From Sphingopyxis sp. PET50 (GTDB lineage: Bacteria > Pseudomonadota > Alphaproteobacteria > Sphingomonadales > Sphingomonadaceae), in contig NZ_CP104207.1 of the NCBI RefSeq assembly GCF_025244705.1, forward strand, positions 3,410,001 to 3,474,000: 64,000 nt of DNA. Reading direction: 5' to 3'. Under the pieces are notes generated by a model. The model did not search any database and was not told the DNA's origin. It saw only the letters and a program-made list of their open reading frames with translations. Below, in pieces: positions 18,942 through 28,446 of the stretch; the first letter of the stretch is position 1; the number at the start of each line of letters is the position of its first letter. The position numbers and the translations under genes were made by a program.

Positions 18942-19724
18942 ATGACATACGAAACCATCCTCGTCGAACAGCAGGGCGCCGTCACGCTCGTCACGCTCAA
19001 CCGCCCGCAGGCATTGAACGCGCTCAACTCGTCGGTGCTCGACGATCTGATCGCGTCCTTCGCCGCCTTCGAAGCCGACGCCAGCCAGCGTTGCGCCGTC
19101 CTCACCGGGTCGGGCGACAAGGCCTTCGCCGCGGGCGCCGACATCAAGGAAATGGCCGACAAGCCCGCCGCCGATTTCTACCTTCAGGATTTCTTCTCGA
19201 AATGGACGAGCGACTTCGTGAAGAAGGTGCGCAAGCCGTGGATCGCCGCGGTGAACGGCTTCGCGCTCGGCGGCGGCTGCGAGCTCGCGATGATGGCCGA
19301 CTTCATCATCGCGTCGGACAAGGCGAAATTCGGCCAGCCCGAAATCAAGCTCGGCGTCGCGCCGGGCATGGGCGGGTCGCAGCGGCTGACGCGCGCGGTC
19401 GGCAAGGCGAAGGCGATGGAAATGTGCCTCACCGGCCGGATGATGGACGCCGCCGAGGCCGAACGTTCGGGCCTCGTCGCGCGCGTCGTTCCGCATGAAA
19501 GCCTCGTCGAGGAAGCGGTGAAGACCGCGGCTCTGATCGCCTCGATGCCGCCGATGGCGGCGATGGTGAACAAGGACATGGTCAACGCCGCCTTCGAAAC
19601 CACCCTCGACCAGGGGCTGATCTACGAACGCCGCCTGTTCCAGATCCTCGCCGCGACCGAGGACAAGGCCGAAGGCATGGCCGCCTTCATCGAGAAGCGC
19701 GAAGGCGTGTGGAAGGGGCGGTGA
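18942..19724 (+). CDS. Enoyl-CoA hydratase
   Basis: 260 aa crotonase-fold enzyme that hydrates enoyl-CoA, here probably methacrylyl-CoA or another short-chain substrate. Diagnostic parts: [20 protein letters not shown], the oxyanion hole in [30 protein letters not shown], and the two catalytic glutamates (near GGGCELAMM and PEIKLGV). Length and both catalytic residues are normal. The start has GGAGAACAAG just before it. Followed after 116 bases by mmsB. Confidence 0.93.
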   Translation: MTYETILVEQQGAVTLVTLNRPQALNALNSSVLDDLIASFAAFEADASQRCAVLTGSGDKAFAAGADIKEMADKPAADFYLQDFFSKWTSDFVKKVRKPWIAAVNGFALGGGCELAMMADFIIASDKAKFGQPEIKLGVAPGMGGSQRLTRAVGKAKAMEMCLTGRMMDAAEAERSGLVARVVPHESLVEEAVKTAALIASMPPMAAMVNKDMVNAAFETTLDQGLIYERRLFQILAATEDKAEGMAAFIEKREGVWKGR

Positions 19725-19732
19725 GCCCAAAT

Positions 19733-19835
19733 CCCCCTCCCGCTTGCGGGAGGGGTCAGGGGAGGGCCTGTTTCCTCCCGATCAGTGCAACATTCGGGAC
19801 AGGCCCTCCCCGGCCCCTCCCGCAAGCGGGAGGGG
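19733..19835. repeat. Palindromic repeat pair ending in the mmsB ribosome-binding site (family E)
   Basis: Two hairpins, CCCCTCCCGCTTGCGGGAGG and CCCCTCCCGCAAGCGGGAGG, flank a spacer. The right one runs directly into GGGGAGAAAATG, so the mmsB Shine-Dalgarno lies within or against the hairpin. Confidence 0.75.
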
Positions 19836-19840
19836 AGAAA

Positions 19841-20716
19841 ATGAAAATCGCATTCATCGGACTCGGGAATATGGGCGGCGGAATGGCCGCGAATCTCGCG
19901 AAGGCGGGGCATGAGATGCGCGCCTTCGACCTCAGCGAAGAAGCCCTCGCGCGCGCCGTCGAAGCCGGCTGCCGCCGCGCCGCATCGGCCGCCGAAGCGG
20001 TGACCGGCGCCGAGGCGGTGGTGACGATGCTTCCGGCGGGCAAGCATGTCGCGGGCGTCTATACAGGCGACGTCTTCCCGAACGCCGCGCCGGATACGCT
20101 GCTGCTCGACTGCTCGACGATCGACGTCGCGACCGCGCGCGCGAACATCGAAGCCGCGACCGCCAGGGGCCTCGCCGCGGTCGATGCGCCGGTGTCGGGC
20201 GGCATCGCGGCGGCGAACGCCGGGACGCTGACCTTCATGGTCGGCGGCACCGGCGACGCCTTCGTCCGCGCCGAGCCGATCCTCGCCGCGATGGGCAAGG
20301 CGGTCATTCATGCCGGCGGCGCGGGCGCGGGGCAGGGGGCGAAGATCTGCAACAACATGCTGCTCGGCGCCTCGATGATCGCGACCTGCGAAACGCTCGC
20401 GCTCGCGCAGAAGCTCGGGCTCGATCCGCAGACCTTCTTCGACATCGCGAGCGTCTCGTCGGGGCAATGCTGGTCGCTGACCAGCTATGCGCCGCTCCCC
20501 GGCGTCGGCCCGGTGACCCCCGCCGACAACGGCTATGCGGGCGGCTTCGCCGCTGCGCTGATGCTCAAGGACCTGCGCCTCGCGATGGAGGCGGCGGCGA
20601 GCGTCGGCGCCGACGTCCCGATGGGATCGAAGGCGCGCGAACTGTATGAGGCGTTCGTCGCGGCGGACAAGGACGGCCGCGACTTTTCGGCGATCATCCA
20701 GACGCTGCAGGGCTGA
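19841..20716 (+). CDS. mmsB: 3-hydroxyisobutyrate dehydrogenase
   Basis: Oxidises 3-hydroxyisobutyrate to methylmalonate semialdehyde, the substrate of MmsA at the other end of the cluster. 291 aa. N-terminal Rossmann motif GLGNMGGGMAANL (residues 7-19); substrate loop DAPVSGGIAAANAGTLTFMV; catalytic lysine in GQGAKICNN. ATG 19841 is set by the Rossmann motif and GGGGAGAA upstream. Last gene of the valine cluster, followed by a family A palindrome. Confidence 0.95.
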   Translation: MKIAFIGLGNMGGGMAANLAKAGHEMRAFDLSEEALARAVEAGCRRAASAAEAVTGAEAVVTMLPAGKHVAGVYTGDVFPNAAPDTLLLDCSTIDVATARANIEAATARGLAAVDAPVSGGIAAANAGTLTFMVGGTGDAFVRAEPILAAMGKAVIHAGGAGAGQGAKICNNMLLGASMIATCETLALAQKLGLDPQTFFDIASVSSGQCWSLTSYAPLPGVGPVTPADNGYAGGFAAALMLKDLRLAMEAAASVGADVPMGSKARELYEAFVAADKDGRDFSAIIQTLQG

Positions 20717-20726
20717 CCCACCTATC

Positions 20727-20815
20727 TTCGTTCGTGCTGAGCTTGTCGAAGCACCGTTCTTTCTTTCCGGCGCCCGAAAGAAAGGACAGCCCTTCGACAA
20801 GCTCGGGGCGAACGG
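20727..20815. repeat. Intergenic palindromic repeat (family A)
   Basis: Inverted arms CTGAGCTTGTCGAAGCACCG and CTTCGACAAGCTC separated by a C/T-rich centre, bounded by TTCGTTCG and CGAACGGG. It starts ten bases after the mmsB stop and ends near the stop of the small convergent gene, so it may terminate both. Confidence 0.8.
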
Positions 20816-20826
20816 GTTTTGATTGC

Positions 20827-21057
20827 CTAGTAAAAATCCGCCGTCTCGCCGCCGTCCTTGCGTTCGGTCCGGTGCACCTGCGTTGGCGCCTTGCGGTCGC
20901 CCGCGCGGACTTCCAGCCGCCCATCCACACGCCGCAGCTCGACCGGCGCGATGATGCGCGCGCGCGCGATGCCCTCCGCGGTCGCCTGCGGCGCTGGTGC
21001 GGCGACGGGCGCGCTGCCGGCGAGCATCAGGGCGGCAAGGGCGGACATGGCGTTCAT
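20827..21057 (-). CDS. Small secreted protein, unknown function
   Basis: 76 aa. A hydrophobic N-terminus (MNAMSALAALMLAGSAPVAA) looks like a signal peptide, followed by a basic/polar stretch with ARIIAPVELRRVDGRLEVRAGD. No family recognised. The 'IIAPVELR...' wording recalls small periplasmic sphingomonad proteins annotated only as hypothetical. Convergent with mmsB. ATG 21057 is preceded on its strand by GTCAGGGCAG. The codon pattern fits a real gene, but the length leaves doubt. Confidence 0.6.
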   Translation of the reverse strand: MNAMSALAALMLAGSAPVAAPAPQATAEGIARARIIAPVELRRVDGRLEVRAGDRKAPTQVHRTERKDGGETADFY

Positions 21058-21198
21058 GTTCTGCCCTGACGGCAGCTCTTGCCAGTGCTTTAACCCTGAA
21101 TCGCAAGTCTTCGCTCATGCCTGCGGCGCGCTTGGGGCAAAAGAAAGGCCGCCTGTTCCGCAGTGGAACAGACGGCCCGGCGTTTCATAAACCGCCGC

Positions 21199-21270
21199 GC
21201 TCCCGCGAAGGCGGGAGCCCATCTTCTGCCGGTGCCAGTTTGAACCGGCCGGAGATGGATCCCCGCCTGC
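21199..21270. repeat. Imperfect palindromic repeat in a 290-base gap (family D)
   Basis: GCTCCCGCGAAGGCGGGAGC is followed by GATGGATCCCCGCCTGCC across a spacer. The 21058-21350 gap otherwise holds a short GCCGCCGCAGGCGGCGGCG hairpin near 21294-21312 and no gene I can support. Confidence 0.65.
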
Positions 21271-21350
21271 CCCAAAGGGGCAGTTTATCCTGAGCGCCGC
21301 CGCAGGCGGCGGCGTCGAAGGGCGGGGACACGGGCATTTCGTGGAGCGGC

Positions 21351-23384
21351 TCAGAACCCGCTCTTGGCCTCGGCCTTTTCCTTCAGCAGCGGCGCGACCG
21401 CGAAGCCGTGCTTCTCCAGCGCCGCGACGATCTTGTCGGTGCCTTCCAGCCCCGCCCAGAACATCGGGCCGCCGCGATAGACCGGCCAGCCATAGCCATA
21501 GATCCACACGACATCGATGTCCGACGCGCGCTGCGCCTTGCCCTCGGCAAGGATCAGCGCGCCCTCGTTGACCATCGGATACAGCGTGCGCTCGATGATT
21601 TCCTGATCGCTGATCTCGCGCTTCGCCTTGTTCGACTGCTGGCGGAAATCCTCGATGATCGCGGCGGTTTCGGCGCTGGGCGACGGATTGCGCTTCTCGT
21701 CATAGTCGTAGAAGCCCTTGCCGGTCTTCTGGCCCCAGCGGCCCGCCGCGGCGAGCGCGTCGCGGATGCTTTCGATGCGCGTCGGGTCGCGGTGCCAGCC
21801 GATGTCGACCCCGGCGAGGTCGCTCATCTGGAACGGCCCCATCGGCATGCCGAATTCGACATGGACCTTGTCGATCTGCTGCGGCGTCGCGCCTTCCATG
21901 AGGAGATTCATCGCCTCGACCTGGCGCGGCTTGAGCATCCGGTTGCCGATGAAGCCGTCGCAAACCCCCGCGACCACGGCGACCTTGCCGATCTTCTTGC
22001 CGATCGCCATCGCCGTGGCGAGAGCATCGGGCGCGGTCTTGTCGCCGCGCACGACCTCGAGCAATTTCATGACATTGGCGGGCGAGAAGAAGTGCATGCC
22101 CAGCACGTCGCCGGGGCGGCTGGTCGCGCTCGCGATCTCGTCGATGTCGAGATAGGAGGTGTTCGACGCCAGGATCGCGCCGGGCTTGGCGATGCTGTCG
22201 AGCTTCGCGAAGATGTCCTTCTTCACGTCCATATTCTCATAGACCGCCTCGATGATCAGGTCGCAGTCGGCCAGATCCTCGATGTTCAGCGTCGGCGTCA
22301 GCAGGCCCATCATCGCCTCGACCTGTTCGGGCTTGAAGCGGCCCTTGGCGGCGCTGGCGTCATAATTCTTGCGGATCACGCCCACACCGCGGTCGAGCGC
22401 CTCCTGCGCGGTCTCGACGATGGTGACGGGAATGCCCTTCTGCAGGAAGTTCATCGAAATGCCGCCGCCCATGGTGCCGGCACCGATCACGCCGACCTTC
22501 TTGACGTCGCGCAGCGCGGTATCCTTGGGCAGGCCGTCGATCTTCGCGGCCTGGCGCTCGGCGAAGAAGATGTGGCGCTGCGCCGCCGACTGGCTGCCGA
22601 ACATCAGCTTGGTGAATTCCTGGCGCTCGAAGGCGAGCCCTTCCTCGAAGGGCAGCCGCGTCGCCGCCTCGACGCAGGCGAGGTTGGCATAGGGCGCCTC
22701 GAAACCGCGCCAGCGCTTGGCGTTGGCGGCCTTCAATTGCTCGATCACGCCGACGTCGCCGAACACCGCGCGCTCGCGCGTCGGGCGCGGGCCATCGGCG
22801 ATCTTCTCGCGCGCAAAGGCGATCGCGTCGGCGGCCAGGCTGTCCTCGCCCGCGAGCGCATCGACCAGCCCCATTTCCTTCGCCTTGGGCGCGGGGACCG
22901 GCTCGCCGAGCGAGGTCATCGTCGCGGCGGCCTCGACCCCGACGACGCGCGGCAGGCGCTGGGTGCCGCCGGCGCCGGGCAGCAGGCCCAGCTTCACCTC
23001 GGGCACGCCGAGCTTCGCCGAGGGGACGGCGACGCGATAGTGGCAGACGAGCGCTGTCTCCAGCCCGCCGCCGAGCGCGGTGCCGTGGATCGCGGCAATG
23101 ACCGGCTTGGTCGCGGCTTCGATGCTGTTCAGAACCGCGTTGAAATCGGGGCCGCGCGGCGGCTTGCCGAATTCGCTGATGTCGGCGCCCGCGATGAAGG
23201 TGCTCCCGTCGCAGCGCAGCACGATCGCCTCGACGCTGTCATCGGCGAGCGCGGCCGCGAAGTGATTGGCGAGCCCTTCGCGGACGTGCCAGCTCAGCGC
23301 GTTGACCGGCGGATTGTTGACGATGACGACGGCGACATTGCCGTCTTTTTCCAGCGTGACGCTGTTCGGGGTTTCTTCGGACAT
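21351..23384 (-). CDS. Bifunctional enoyl-CoA hydratase / 3-hydroxyacyl-CoA dehydrogenase (FadJ/FadB-type)
   Basis: Two successive steps of beta-oxidation in one 677-aa protein. Residues about 1-280 form the crotonase domain ([49 protein letters not shown]). Residues from about 300 form the NAD-binding dehydrogenase ([18 protein letters not shown]), then two C-terminal 3HCDH domains ([35 protein letters not shown]). ATG 23384 has AAGGAGCC ahead of it; longer frames upstream run through repeat DNA. No thiolase gene adjoins it. Last gene of the leftward catabolic series, separated from its neighbour by a palindrome. Confidence 0.93.
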   Translation of the reverse strand: MSEETPNSVTLEKDGNVAVVIVNNPPVNALSWHVREGLANHFAAALADDSVEAIVLRCDGSTFIAGADISEFGKPPRGPDFNAVLNSIEAATKPVIAAIHGTALGGGLETALVCHYRVAVPSAKLGVPEVKLGLLPGAGGTQRLPRVVGVEAAATMTSLGEPVPAPKAKEMGLVDALAGEDSLAADAIAFAREKIADGPRPTRERAVFGDVGVIEQLKAANAKRWRGFEAPYANLACVEAATRLPFEEGLAFERQEFTKLMFGSQSAAQRHIFFAERQAAKIDGLPKDTALRDVKKVGVIGAGTMGGGISMNFLQKGIPVTIVETAQEALDRGVGVIRKNYDASAAKGRFKPEQVEAMMGLLTPTLNIEDLADCDLIIEAVYENMDVKKDIFAKLDSIAKPGAILASNTSYLDIDEIASATSRPGDVLGMHFFSPANVMKLLEVVRGDKTAPDALATAMAIGKKIGKVAVVAGVCDGFIGNRMLKPRQVEAMNLLMEGATPQQIDKVHVEFGMPMGPFQMSDLAGVDIGWHRDPTRIESIRDALAAAGRWGQKTGKGFYDYDEKRNPSPSAETAAIIEDFRQQSNKAKREISDQEIIERTLYPMVNEGALILAEGKAQRASDIDVVWIYGYGWPVYRGGPMFWAGLEGTDKIVAALEKHGFAVAPLLKEKAEAKSGF

Positions 23385-23400
23385 GATAGGCTCCTTAAAT

Positions 23401-23490
23401 CTTCCCCCGTTCGCATCGAGCGAAGTCGAGATGCCCATCGTTGGCGCATGCCTTCTGGGTGTCTCGACTTCGCTCGACACGAACGGGAAG
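23401..23490. repeat. Intergenic palindromic repeat related to family B
   Basis: The outer arms CTTCCC/GGGAAG enclose CGTTCG...TCGAGCGAAGTCGAGA and TCTCGACTTCGCTCGA...CGAACGG. It shares the CGAGCGAAG core with the family B elements but has a shorter loop. Lies between the FadJ-like gene and the serine hydrolase. Confidence 0.75.
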
Positions 23491-23504
23491 AGGGGTTCGC
23501 ATTT

Positions 23505-24720
23505 TCAATCGTCGAGCGCGGCGTGGATCAAGGTCTTGACCTCGCGCCGCACGGGATAGGTGGAGGAGGGCATGAGCTGGGTCATGAAGACCATCGCGAT
23601 CTCCTCGACCGGATCGACGAAGAAGCCGGTCGAGAACATGCCGCCCCAGTAGAAATCGCCCGCCGACCCGGGGGTCAGCGTCTGCGCCGGATGCTCGGTC
23701 ACCGCGAAGCCGAGCCCGAAACCGACCCCGGCATTCTCGGCTTCCGAAAAGATGCCGACGCTATGCTGGACGAGGTCGCCGCCGCCGACGAGATGGTTCG
23801 CGGTCATCAGCGCGAGCGTCTTGCGGCTGATGATCCGCACGCCGCCCAGCATCCCGCCGCCGAGCAGCATCAGGCAGAAACGATGATAGTCGGCCAGCGT
23901 CGAGACGAGCCCGCCGCCGCCCGAATGGAAGCTGCGGTCCTTGGCCCAGCGGCTTTTGGCGCCGCTGTCGAACGGTTTCATCTTCGCTTGCGGGTCGAAC
24001 ATATAACAGTCGGTGAGGCGATGCTGCTGGTCGGCCGGAACCTTGAATCCGGTGTCGACCATGCCGAGGGGAGCGAAGATGCGCTCCTGCAGAACCTGTG
24101 CAAAGGGCTTGCCCTCGATGCGCTCGATGACCGCGCCGAGCACGTCGGTCGCCATCGAATAATTCCAGTGCGCGCCGGGGTCGAACTGCAGCGGGATCTT
24201 CGCCAGCCCCGCGATGAAGCTGTCCATCGTGTAATCGGCGTCGAAATCGTCGATCCGCGCCTTGCGATAGGCGGCGTCGACCGGCGTGCGCTCCTGAAAG
24301 CCATAGGTCAGGCCCGATGTGTGGCGCAGCAGGTCGACCATGCGGATCGGCTGCGCCGCATGGCCGCGTCAGGAAGGGCACGTTGCCGCCGCCCGCGACG
24401 AAGACGCCGGTATCACGGAACTCGGGGCAGAACTTCACCAGCGGATCGGACAGCGCGACCTTGCCCTCCTCGACGAGCATCATGAAGGCGATGCTGGTGA
24501 CCGGCTTGGTCATGCTGGCGATGCGGAAGATCGCATCCTCCTTCAGCGCCTCGCCGGGCCGCCCCTCGCCGACGAGCGACAGATGCGCGATCTCGCCGCC
24601 GCGCGACACCAGAGTCGCGGCATGCGGCAGGCGGCCGGCATCGACATATTTGGCCTTGAGGAAGGCGGGGATGCGGCCCAGCCGCGCGGCGTCGAAACCC
24701 GAATTCTTCGAACCACTCAC
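23505..24720 (-). CDS. Serine hydrolase, beta-lactamase/penicillin-binding-protein fold (esterase-like)
   Basis: About 404 aa, class C beta-lactamase-like. The Ser-x-x-Lys nucleophile motif is in [13 protein letters not shown] and the tyrosine motif in [11 protein letters not shown]; the C-terminus has GFGLGFAV and [13 protein letters not shown]. In catabolic clusters such proteins are often esterases. The frame breaks at 24358-24364 (GCATGGC); GCCGGC restores [25 protein letters not shown]. The start is GTG 24720, overlapping the upstream stop as GTGA. No signal peptide, so probably cytoplasmic. Confidence 0.88.
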
Positions 24721-25664
24721 GAAATACGCACTCCTTCGAGGATGGCGGCGGCTTCGTTCAGCAGCGCCGGATCGATGGCGAGCCCGCTCGCGGCGGCATT
24801 GTCCCGCACCTGGCTCGCGCGGCTCGCGCCGATGATGACGCTCGTCATGCCGGGCTGGGCGAGCAGCCAGGCGACCGCGAGCTGCGCCATGCTGCACCCC
24901 GCCTGTTCGGCGAGCGGCCGCAGCTTCTGCACCGCCTCGAGCACCGGTTCGGCGAGATAGCGCCCCATGAAATGCGCGTCCTCGCCCGACGCGCGGCTGC
25001 CCTCGGGCAGCGGTGTGCCAGGCAGATATTTGCCGCTCAGCACCCCCATGGCGAGCGGCGACCAGACGATCTGGCCGATGCCGTTCGCGATGCTGATCGG
25101 GATCACCTTCGCTTCGGCCCGGCGATAGAGCAGGCTGTACTGCGGCTGGCTCGATACGAATTTGACGTTCGGCGGGCAGAGTGCCAGCGCCGCCTCGATA
25201 TTCTCGGGCGCCCATTCGGAAAAGCCGATCGCGCGCGCCTTGCCGCTGCGCACCACCTCGCTCAGCGCCGCCATCGTTTCCTCGAGCGGCGTTTCGGGAT
25301 CGTAACGATGGCATTGATACAGGTCGACATAGTCGGTCTGGAGCCGCGTCAGGCTGGCGTCGATCTGCTTGGCGATCTGCGCGGCGCTCAGCCCCCTGTC
25401 GCTGTCCGACATCGGAAAGAAGACCTTGGTCGCGAGGATATAGCTATCGCGCGCGCGGCTCTTCAGTGCCTCGCCCAGAAAGCTCTCGGCGGCGCCGCGG
25501 CCATAGACGTTCGCGGTGTCGATGAAATTGATCCCGGCGTCGAACGCGGCGTCCAGGCATTCGCGCCCCGCGCTGTCGTCGACCCCGACCCCGTAAGTGA
25601 GCCAGCTGCCGAGGCAGATTTCCGAAACCTCGATCCCGCTGTCGCCAAGCTGCCGATACTGCAT
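24717..25664 (-). CDS. Aldo/keto reductase
   Basis: NADPH-dependent oxidoreductase, 315 aa, of the voltage-gated K+ channel beta subunit-like/YghZ type. (beta/alpha)8 signatures: [16 protein letters not shown] with the catalytic tyrosine and preceding aspartate, ILATKVFFP with the catalytic lysine, [16 protein letters not shown] with the histidine, and the cofactor-binding tail [15 protein letters not shown] 25664 has GAGGAGAC upstream. Eleven bases separate it from the upstream SDR stop, and it overlaps the next gene, so the three are likely co-transcribed. Substrate unknown. Confidence 0.92.
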   Translation of the reverse strand: MQYRQLGDSGIEVSEICLGSWLTYGVGVDDSAGRECLDAAFDAGINFIDTANVYGRGAAESFLGEALKSRARDSYILATKVFFPMSDSDRGLSAAQIAKQIDASLTRLQTDYVDLYQCHRYDPETPLEETMAALSEVVRSGKARAIGFSEWAPENIEAALALCPPNVKFVSSQPQYSLLYRRAEAKVIPISIANGIGQIVWSPLAMGVLSGKYLPGTPLPEGSRASGEDAHFMGRYLAEPVLEAVQKLRPLAEQAGCSMAQLAVAWLLAQPGMTSVIIGASRASQVRDNAAASGLAIDPALLNEAAAILEGVRIS

Positions 25665-25675
25665 GTCGTGTCTCC

Positions 25676-26479
25676 TCAGTGCGAGGTCTGCCCCAAGAGC
25701 TGGCGCGTCACCGGATGCGAACTGGTGAGCCCGCCATCGACCGCGATCGCCTGTCCGTTGACATAGCTGGCCTGGTCGCTGGCGAGAAACAGCGCGACAT
25801 TCGCGAGTTCCTCGGGCTGCGCGGCGCGACGGAGGGGATTGAGCTGGCCCAGCTTGTGCGTCACCTCCTTGGCCTTGGCATAATCGAAGGTCGGCTTGGT
25901 CATGCCCGTTTCGGTGAGGCCCGGGCACACCGCGTTGACGCGCACGCCGCTCGTCGACAGCTGCTGCGCCGCGACCTTGGCGAGGTTGATGACGCCCGCC
26001 TTCGACGCCGAATAGGCGCCCGGACCCGCGCCCGAATTGATCCCCGCGACGCTTGCCGTAAGGACGATCGCGCCGCCGCGCCCCTGATCGACCATCGCCT
26101 TGCCGGCGTGCTTCACCATCAGCGCCGGGCCGATCAGGTTGACGCGCAGCGTCTCCGCCCAGGCGGCGGGGTCGAAGTCGAAAATGCCGCCCATGTCGCC
26201 GATGATCCCGGCGTTGGCGAAGGCGACGTCGAGGCCGCCGTAACTGTCCTTCGCGGTCGCCACGAGCTTTGCGACGTCGCCCTCGACGCCCGCGTCGATC
26301 TCCAGCGCCACCGCTTCGCCGCCCGCATCCTTCACCGCCTGCGCGGTATCGTGCACCGCCGCGGTCTTGTCGCCGAGCACCAGCTTCGCGCCCTCGGCGG
26401 CGAAGCGCAGCGCGCTCGCGCGGCCGATGCCGCTGCCCGCGCCCGTGATGATCGCGATCTTGCCGTCCAATGCGCCCAT
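25676..26479 (-). CDS. Short-chain dehydrogenase/reductase (SDR)
   Basis: 267 aa classical SDR. NAD(P) motif TGAGSGIG (residues 12-19); ANAG at the end of beta-4; catalytic Ser and YSASK in LTASVAGINSGAGPGAYSASKAGV; VNAVCPGLTETGM after it. The start begins MGALDGKIAIITGAG. Only four bases separate it from the stop of the kinase-SDR fusion upstream. Probably oxidises a hydroxy or keto intermediate in the acyl-CoA pathway; the exact substrate cannot be read. Confidence 0.92.
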   Translation of the reverse strand: MGALDGKIAIITGAGSGIGRASALRFAAEGAKLVLGDKTAAVHDTAQAVKDAGGEAVALEIDAGVEGDVAKLVATAKDSYGGLDVAFANAGIIGDMGGIFDFDPAAWAETLRVNLIGPALMVKHAGKAMVDQGRGGAIVLTASVAGINSGAGPGAYSASKAGVINLAKVAAQQLSTSGVRVNAVCPGLTETGMTKPTFDYAKAKEVTHKLGQLNPLRRAAQPEELANVALFLASDQASYVNGQAIAVDGGLTSSHPVTRQLLGQTSH

Positions 26480-26483
26480 GATC

Positions 26484-28328
26484 CTATCCTCCGCTCGAAG
26501 TGTTGCCGCCATCGATGACGATCGTCTGGCCGGTGGTGAAGCCGCCGGCGCGGCTGGCGAGGAACACCGCGGCTCCCGCAATCTCCTCGGGCTCGCCGAT
26601 CCGGCGCAGCGACGATCGCCGCGTCGAAACCTCCAGATTTTCCGGATTTTCCCACAAAGCCCGCGCGAAATCGGTCTTGATCAGACCCGGCGCGATGCAG
26701 TTCACGCGCACGCCCTGCGGTCCGAATTCGTCGGCCAGGTTGCGCGCCATCTGCATGTCGGCGGCCTTGGAAATCGCATAGGCGCCAAGGATCGACGATC
26801 CTTTCAGGCCGCCGATCGAGCTGATGATCGTGATCGACCCCTTGCCCGCCACCAGCATCGCGGACGCACACATATGAGCCAGCCAATGGTTCGACAGGAT
26901 GTTGTTTTCCATGATCTTGCGGAACTGGTCGTCGCTGATCCCCGCCGACGGCCCGTAATAGGGGTTCGACGCGGCGTTGCAGACGAGCGCGGTCACCGGG
27001 CCGAAAGCGGCGGCCGTTTCGTCGACCAGATTCTGCAGATTTTCCTTCGACGAAATGTTCGCGGCGATGGCGACCGCGGTACCCGCGCCATATTTCGCAT
27101 TGAGCTCGGCGGCGACCGCGTCGCACGCATCCTGCTTGCGGCTCGAAATCACGACCTTGGCGCCATGCCAGGCCATCGCTTCGGCGATCGCCTTGCCGAT
27201 GCCGCGCGACGATCCGGTGATCAGCGCGACCTCGCCGGTCATGTCGAACAGGTTCATGCGCTCGGCCTTCTGCGCGAAATCCCACGCCTTTTGTGCCAGC
27301 GGCCGCACGCGCTCGGACATTTCCTTGGCATGGCTCGACGATGCGGTGCCGTCGATGACGCGCTTCTTGATCCCCTGCATGATCCCCGCGAGGCGGAAGA
27401 AATTATACGCGAAATACCAGTTCATGTCGGGCACGCCGTCGCGGCCCGTCGCCGCGCAATAGCGTTCGACCACCTCGTCGAGTTCGGGAATGCCGAGGCT
27501 GGCGCGGTCGAGGTCCATGACTCCCGATCGCCCGCCATTCTCGGTCACCCACGCCATCGCGACATAGGTGAAATCGGCGAGCGGATCGCCGAGCGTCGAC
27601 AGCTCCCAGTCGAGCACCGCGAGCACTTGCGCGCGGTCCTTCGCGAAGATCATATTGTCGATGCGGTAATCGCCATGGACGACGCTGGTGAGCGTCTGCT
27701 CGGGCAAGGTCGCGGGCAGCCAGGCGATCAGCCGCTCCATCTCGTCCATCGTCTCGGTTTCGGACAGGCGGTACTGCTTGGTCCAGCGGTCGACCTGGCG
27801 GCCGAAATAATTGCCGGGCTTGCCATAGTCGCTGAGGCCCGCCGCCTCGACATCGACATTGTGCAGCGCCGCCAGCGTGTCGATCATCGCGAAATAGGTC
27901 GCGCGGCGGTTCCCGGGGGTCGAGCCCGGCATCGACCCGTCCCAGATCGTCTGCCCGTCGACCATGGCCATGACATAGAACCAGCTGCCGAGGACATTGT
28001 CGTCGGTGCACAGGCCATATTGGCGCGCGACGGGAAAGCCGGTCTTATGGAGCCCCGCCTGCACCTTATACTCGCGATCGACCGCATGCGCCGAGGGGAG
28101 CAGCGGGCCGAAGGGCTTGCGCCGCAGCACATAATTGCCCGACGGCGCGCTGATCTTGTAGGTCGGGTTCGACTGGCCGCCGGCGAACTTGCTCTGCGTC
28201 AGCGGACCCTGAAAGCCCTCGACATTGGCCTCCATCCACGCGGTGAGCTTCGCCTCGTCGAGCCGATCGGCGCCTTCGGGCGCGACCGTGCCCGAAAACA
28301 GCTTCTGCGCGTCCATAGCAGCGGTCAT
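26484..28328 (-). CDS. Fusion of an APH/ACAD10-like phosphotransferase domain with an SDR domain
   Basis: One uninterrupted 614-aa frame. Residues about 1-355 are an aminoglycoside-phosphotransferase-like domain of the ACAD10/11 type: FAGGQSNPTYKI, NYVLRRKPFGPLLPSAHAVD, the catalytic loop SVVHGDYRIDNMIF and LAVLDWELSTLGDP. Residues about 358-614 are a complete classical SDR: TGSSRGIG, CNAAS, IISSIGG, YAISK, VNCIAPG. The junction reads FAQKAERMNLFDMTGEV, so an ATG at 27257 could also start the SDR alone. In related genomes these are usually two adjacent genes (from memory). No repeat or GCCGGC-type error is visible at the junction. Confidence 0.85.
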   Translation of the reverse strand: MTAAMDAQKLFSGTVAPEGADRLDEAKLTAWMEANVEGFQGPLTQSKFAGGQSNPTYKISAPSGNYVLRRKPFGPLLPSAHAVDREYKVQAGLHKTGFPVARQYGLCTDDNVLGSWFYVMAMVDGQTIWDGSMPGSTPGNRRATYFAMIDTLAALHNVDVEAAGLSDYGKPGNYFGRQVDRWTKQYRLSETETMDEMERLIAWLPATLPEQTLTSVVHGDYRIDNMIFAKDRAQVLAVLDWELSTLGDPLADFTYVAMAWVTENGGRSGVMDLDRASLGIPELDEVVERYCAATGRDGVPDMNWYFAYNFFRLAGIMQGIKKRVIDGTASSSHAKEMSERVRPLAQKAWDFAQKAERMNLFDMTGEVALITGSSRGIGKAIAEAMAWHGAKVVISSRKQDACDAVAAELNAKYGAGTAVAIAANISSKENLQNLVDETAAAFGPVTALVCNAASNPYYGPSAGISDDQFRKIMENNILSNHWLAHMCASAMLVAGKGSITIISSIGGLKGSSILGAYAISKAADMQMARNLADEFGPQGVRVNCIAPGLIKTDFARALWENPENLEVSTRRSSLRRIGEPEEIAGAAVFLASRAGGFTTGQTIVIDGGNTSSGG

Positions 28329-28341
28329 ACGAACCTCTTTT

Positions 28342-28433
28342 CCCGTTCGGGCTGAGCTTGTCGAAGCCCCGTCCTTCCTTCTTTCGACCCTGGAAAGAAA
28401 GAACGGCCCTTCGACAAGCTCAGGGCGAACGGG
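28342..28433. repeat. Intergenic palindromic repeat (family A)
   Basis: Arms GGGCTGAGCTTGTCGAAGCC and GGCCCTTCGACAAGCTCAGG, bounded by CCCGTTCG and CGAACGGG, lie in the 118-base gap between the alcohol dehydrogenase and the APH-SDR gene. Confidence 0.85.
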
Positions 28434-28446
28434 GTTGGGATGACGA

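Noticed and set aside
21408-24485. A 1,025-aa open frame on the + strand
   Set aside because: It is antisense to the FadJ-like and serine hydrolase genes. Its His/Arg/Asp-rich composition is typical of reverse-strand frames in GC-rich DNA.
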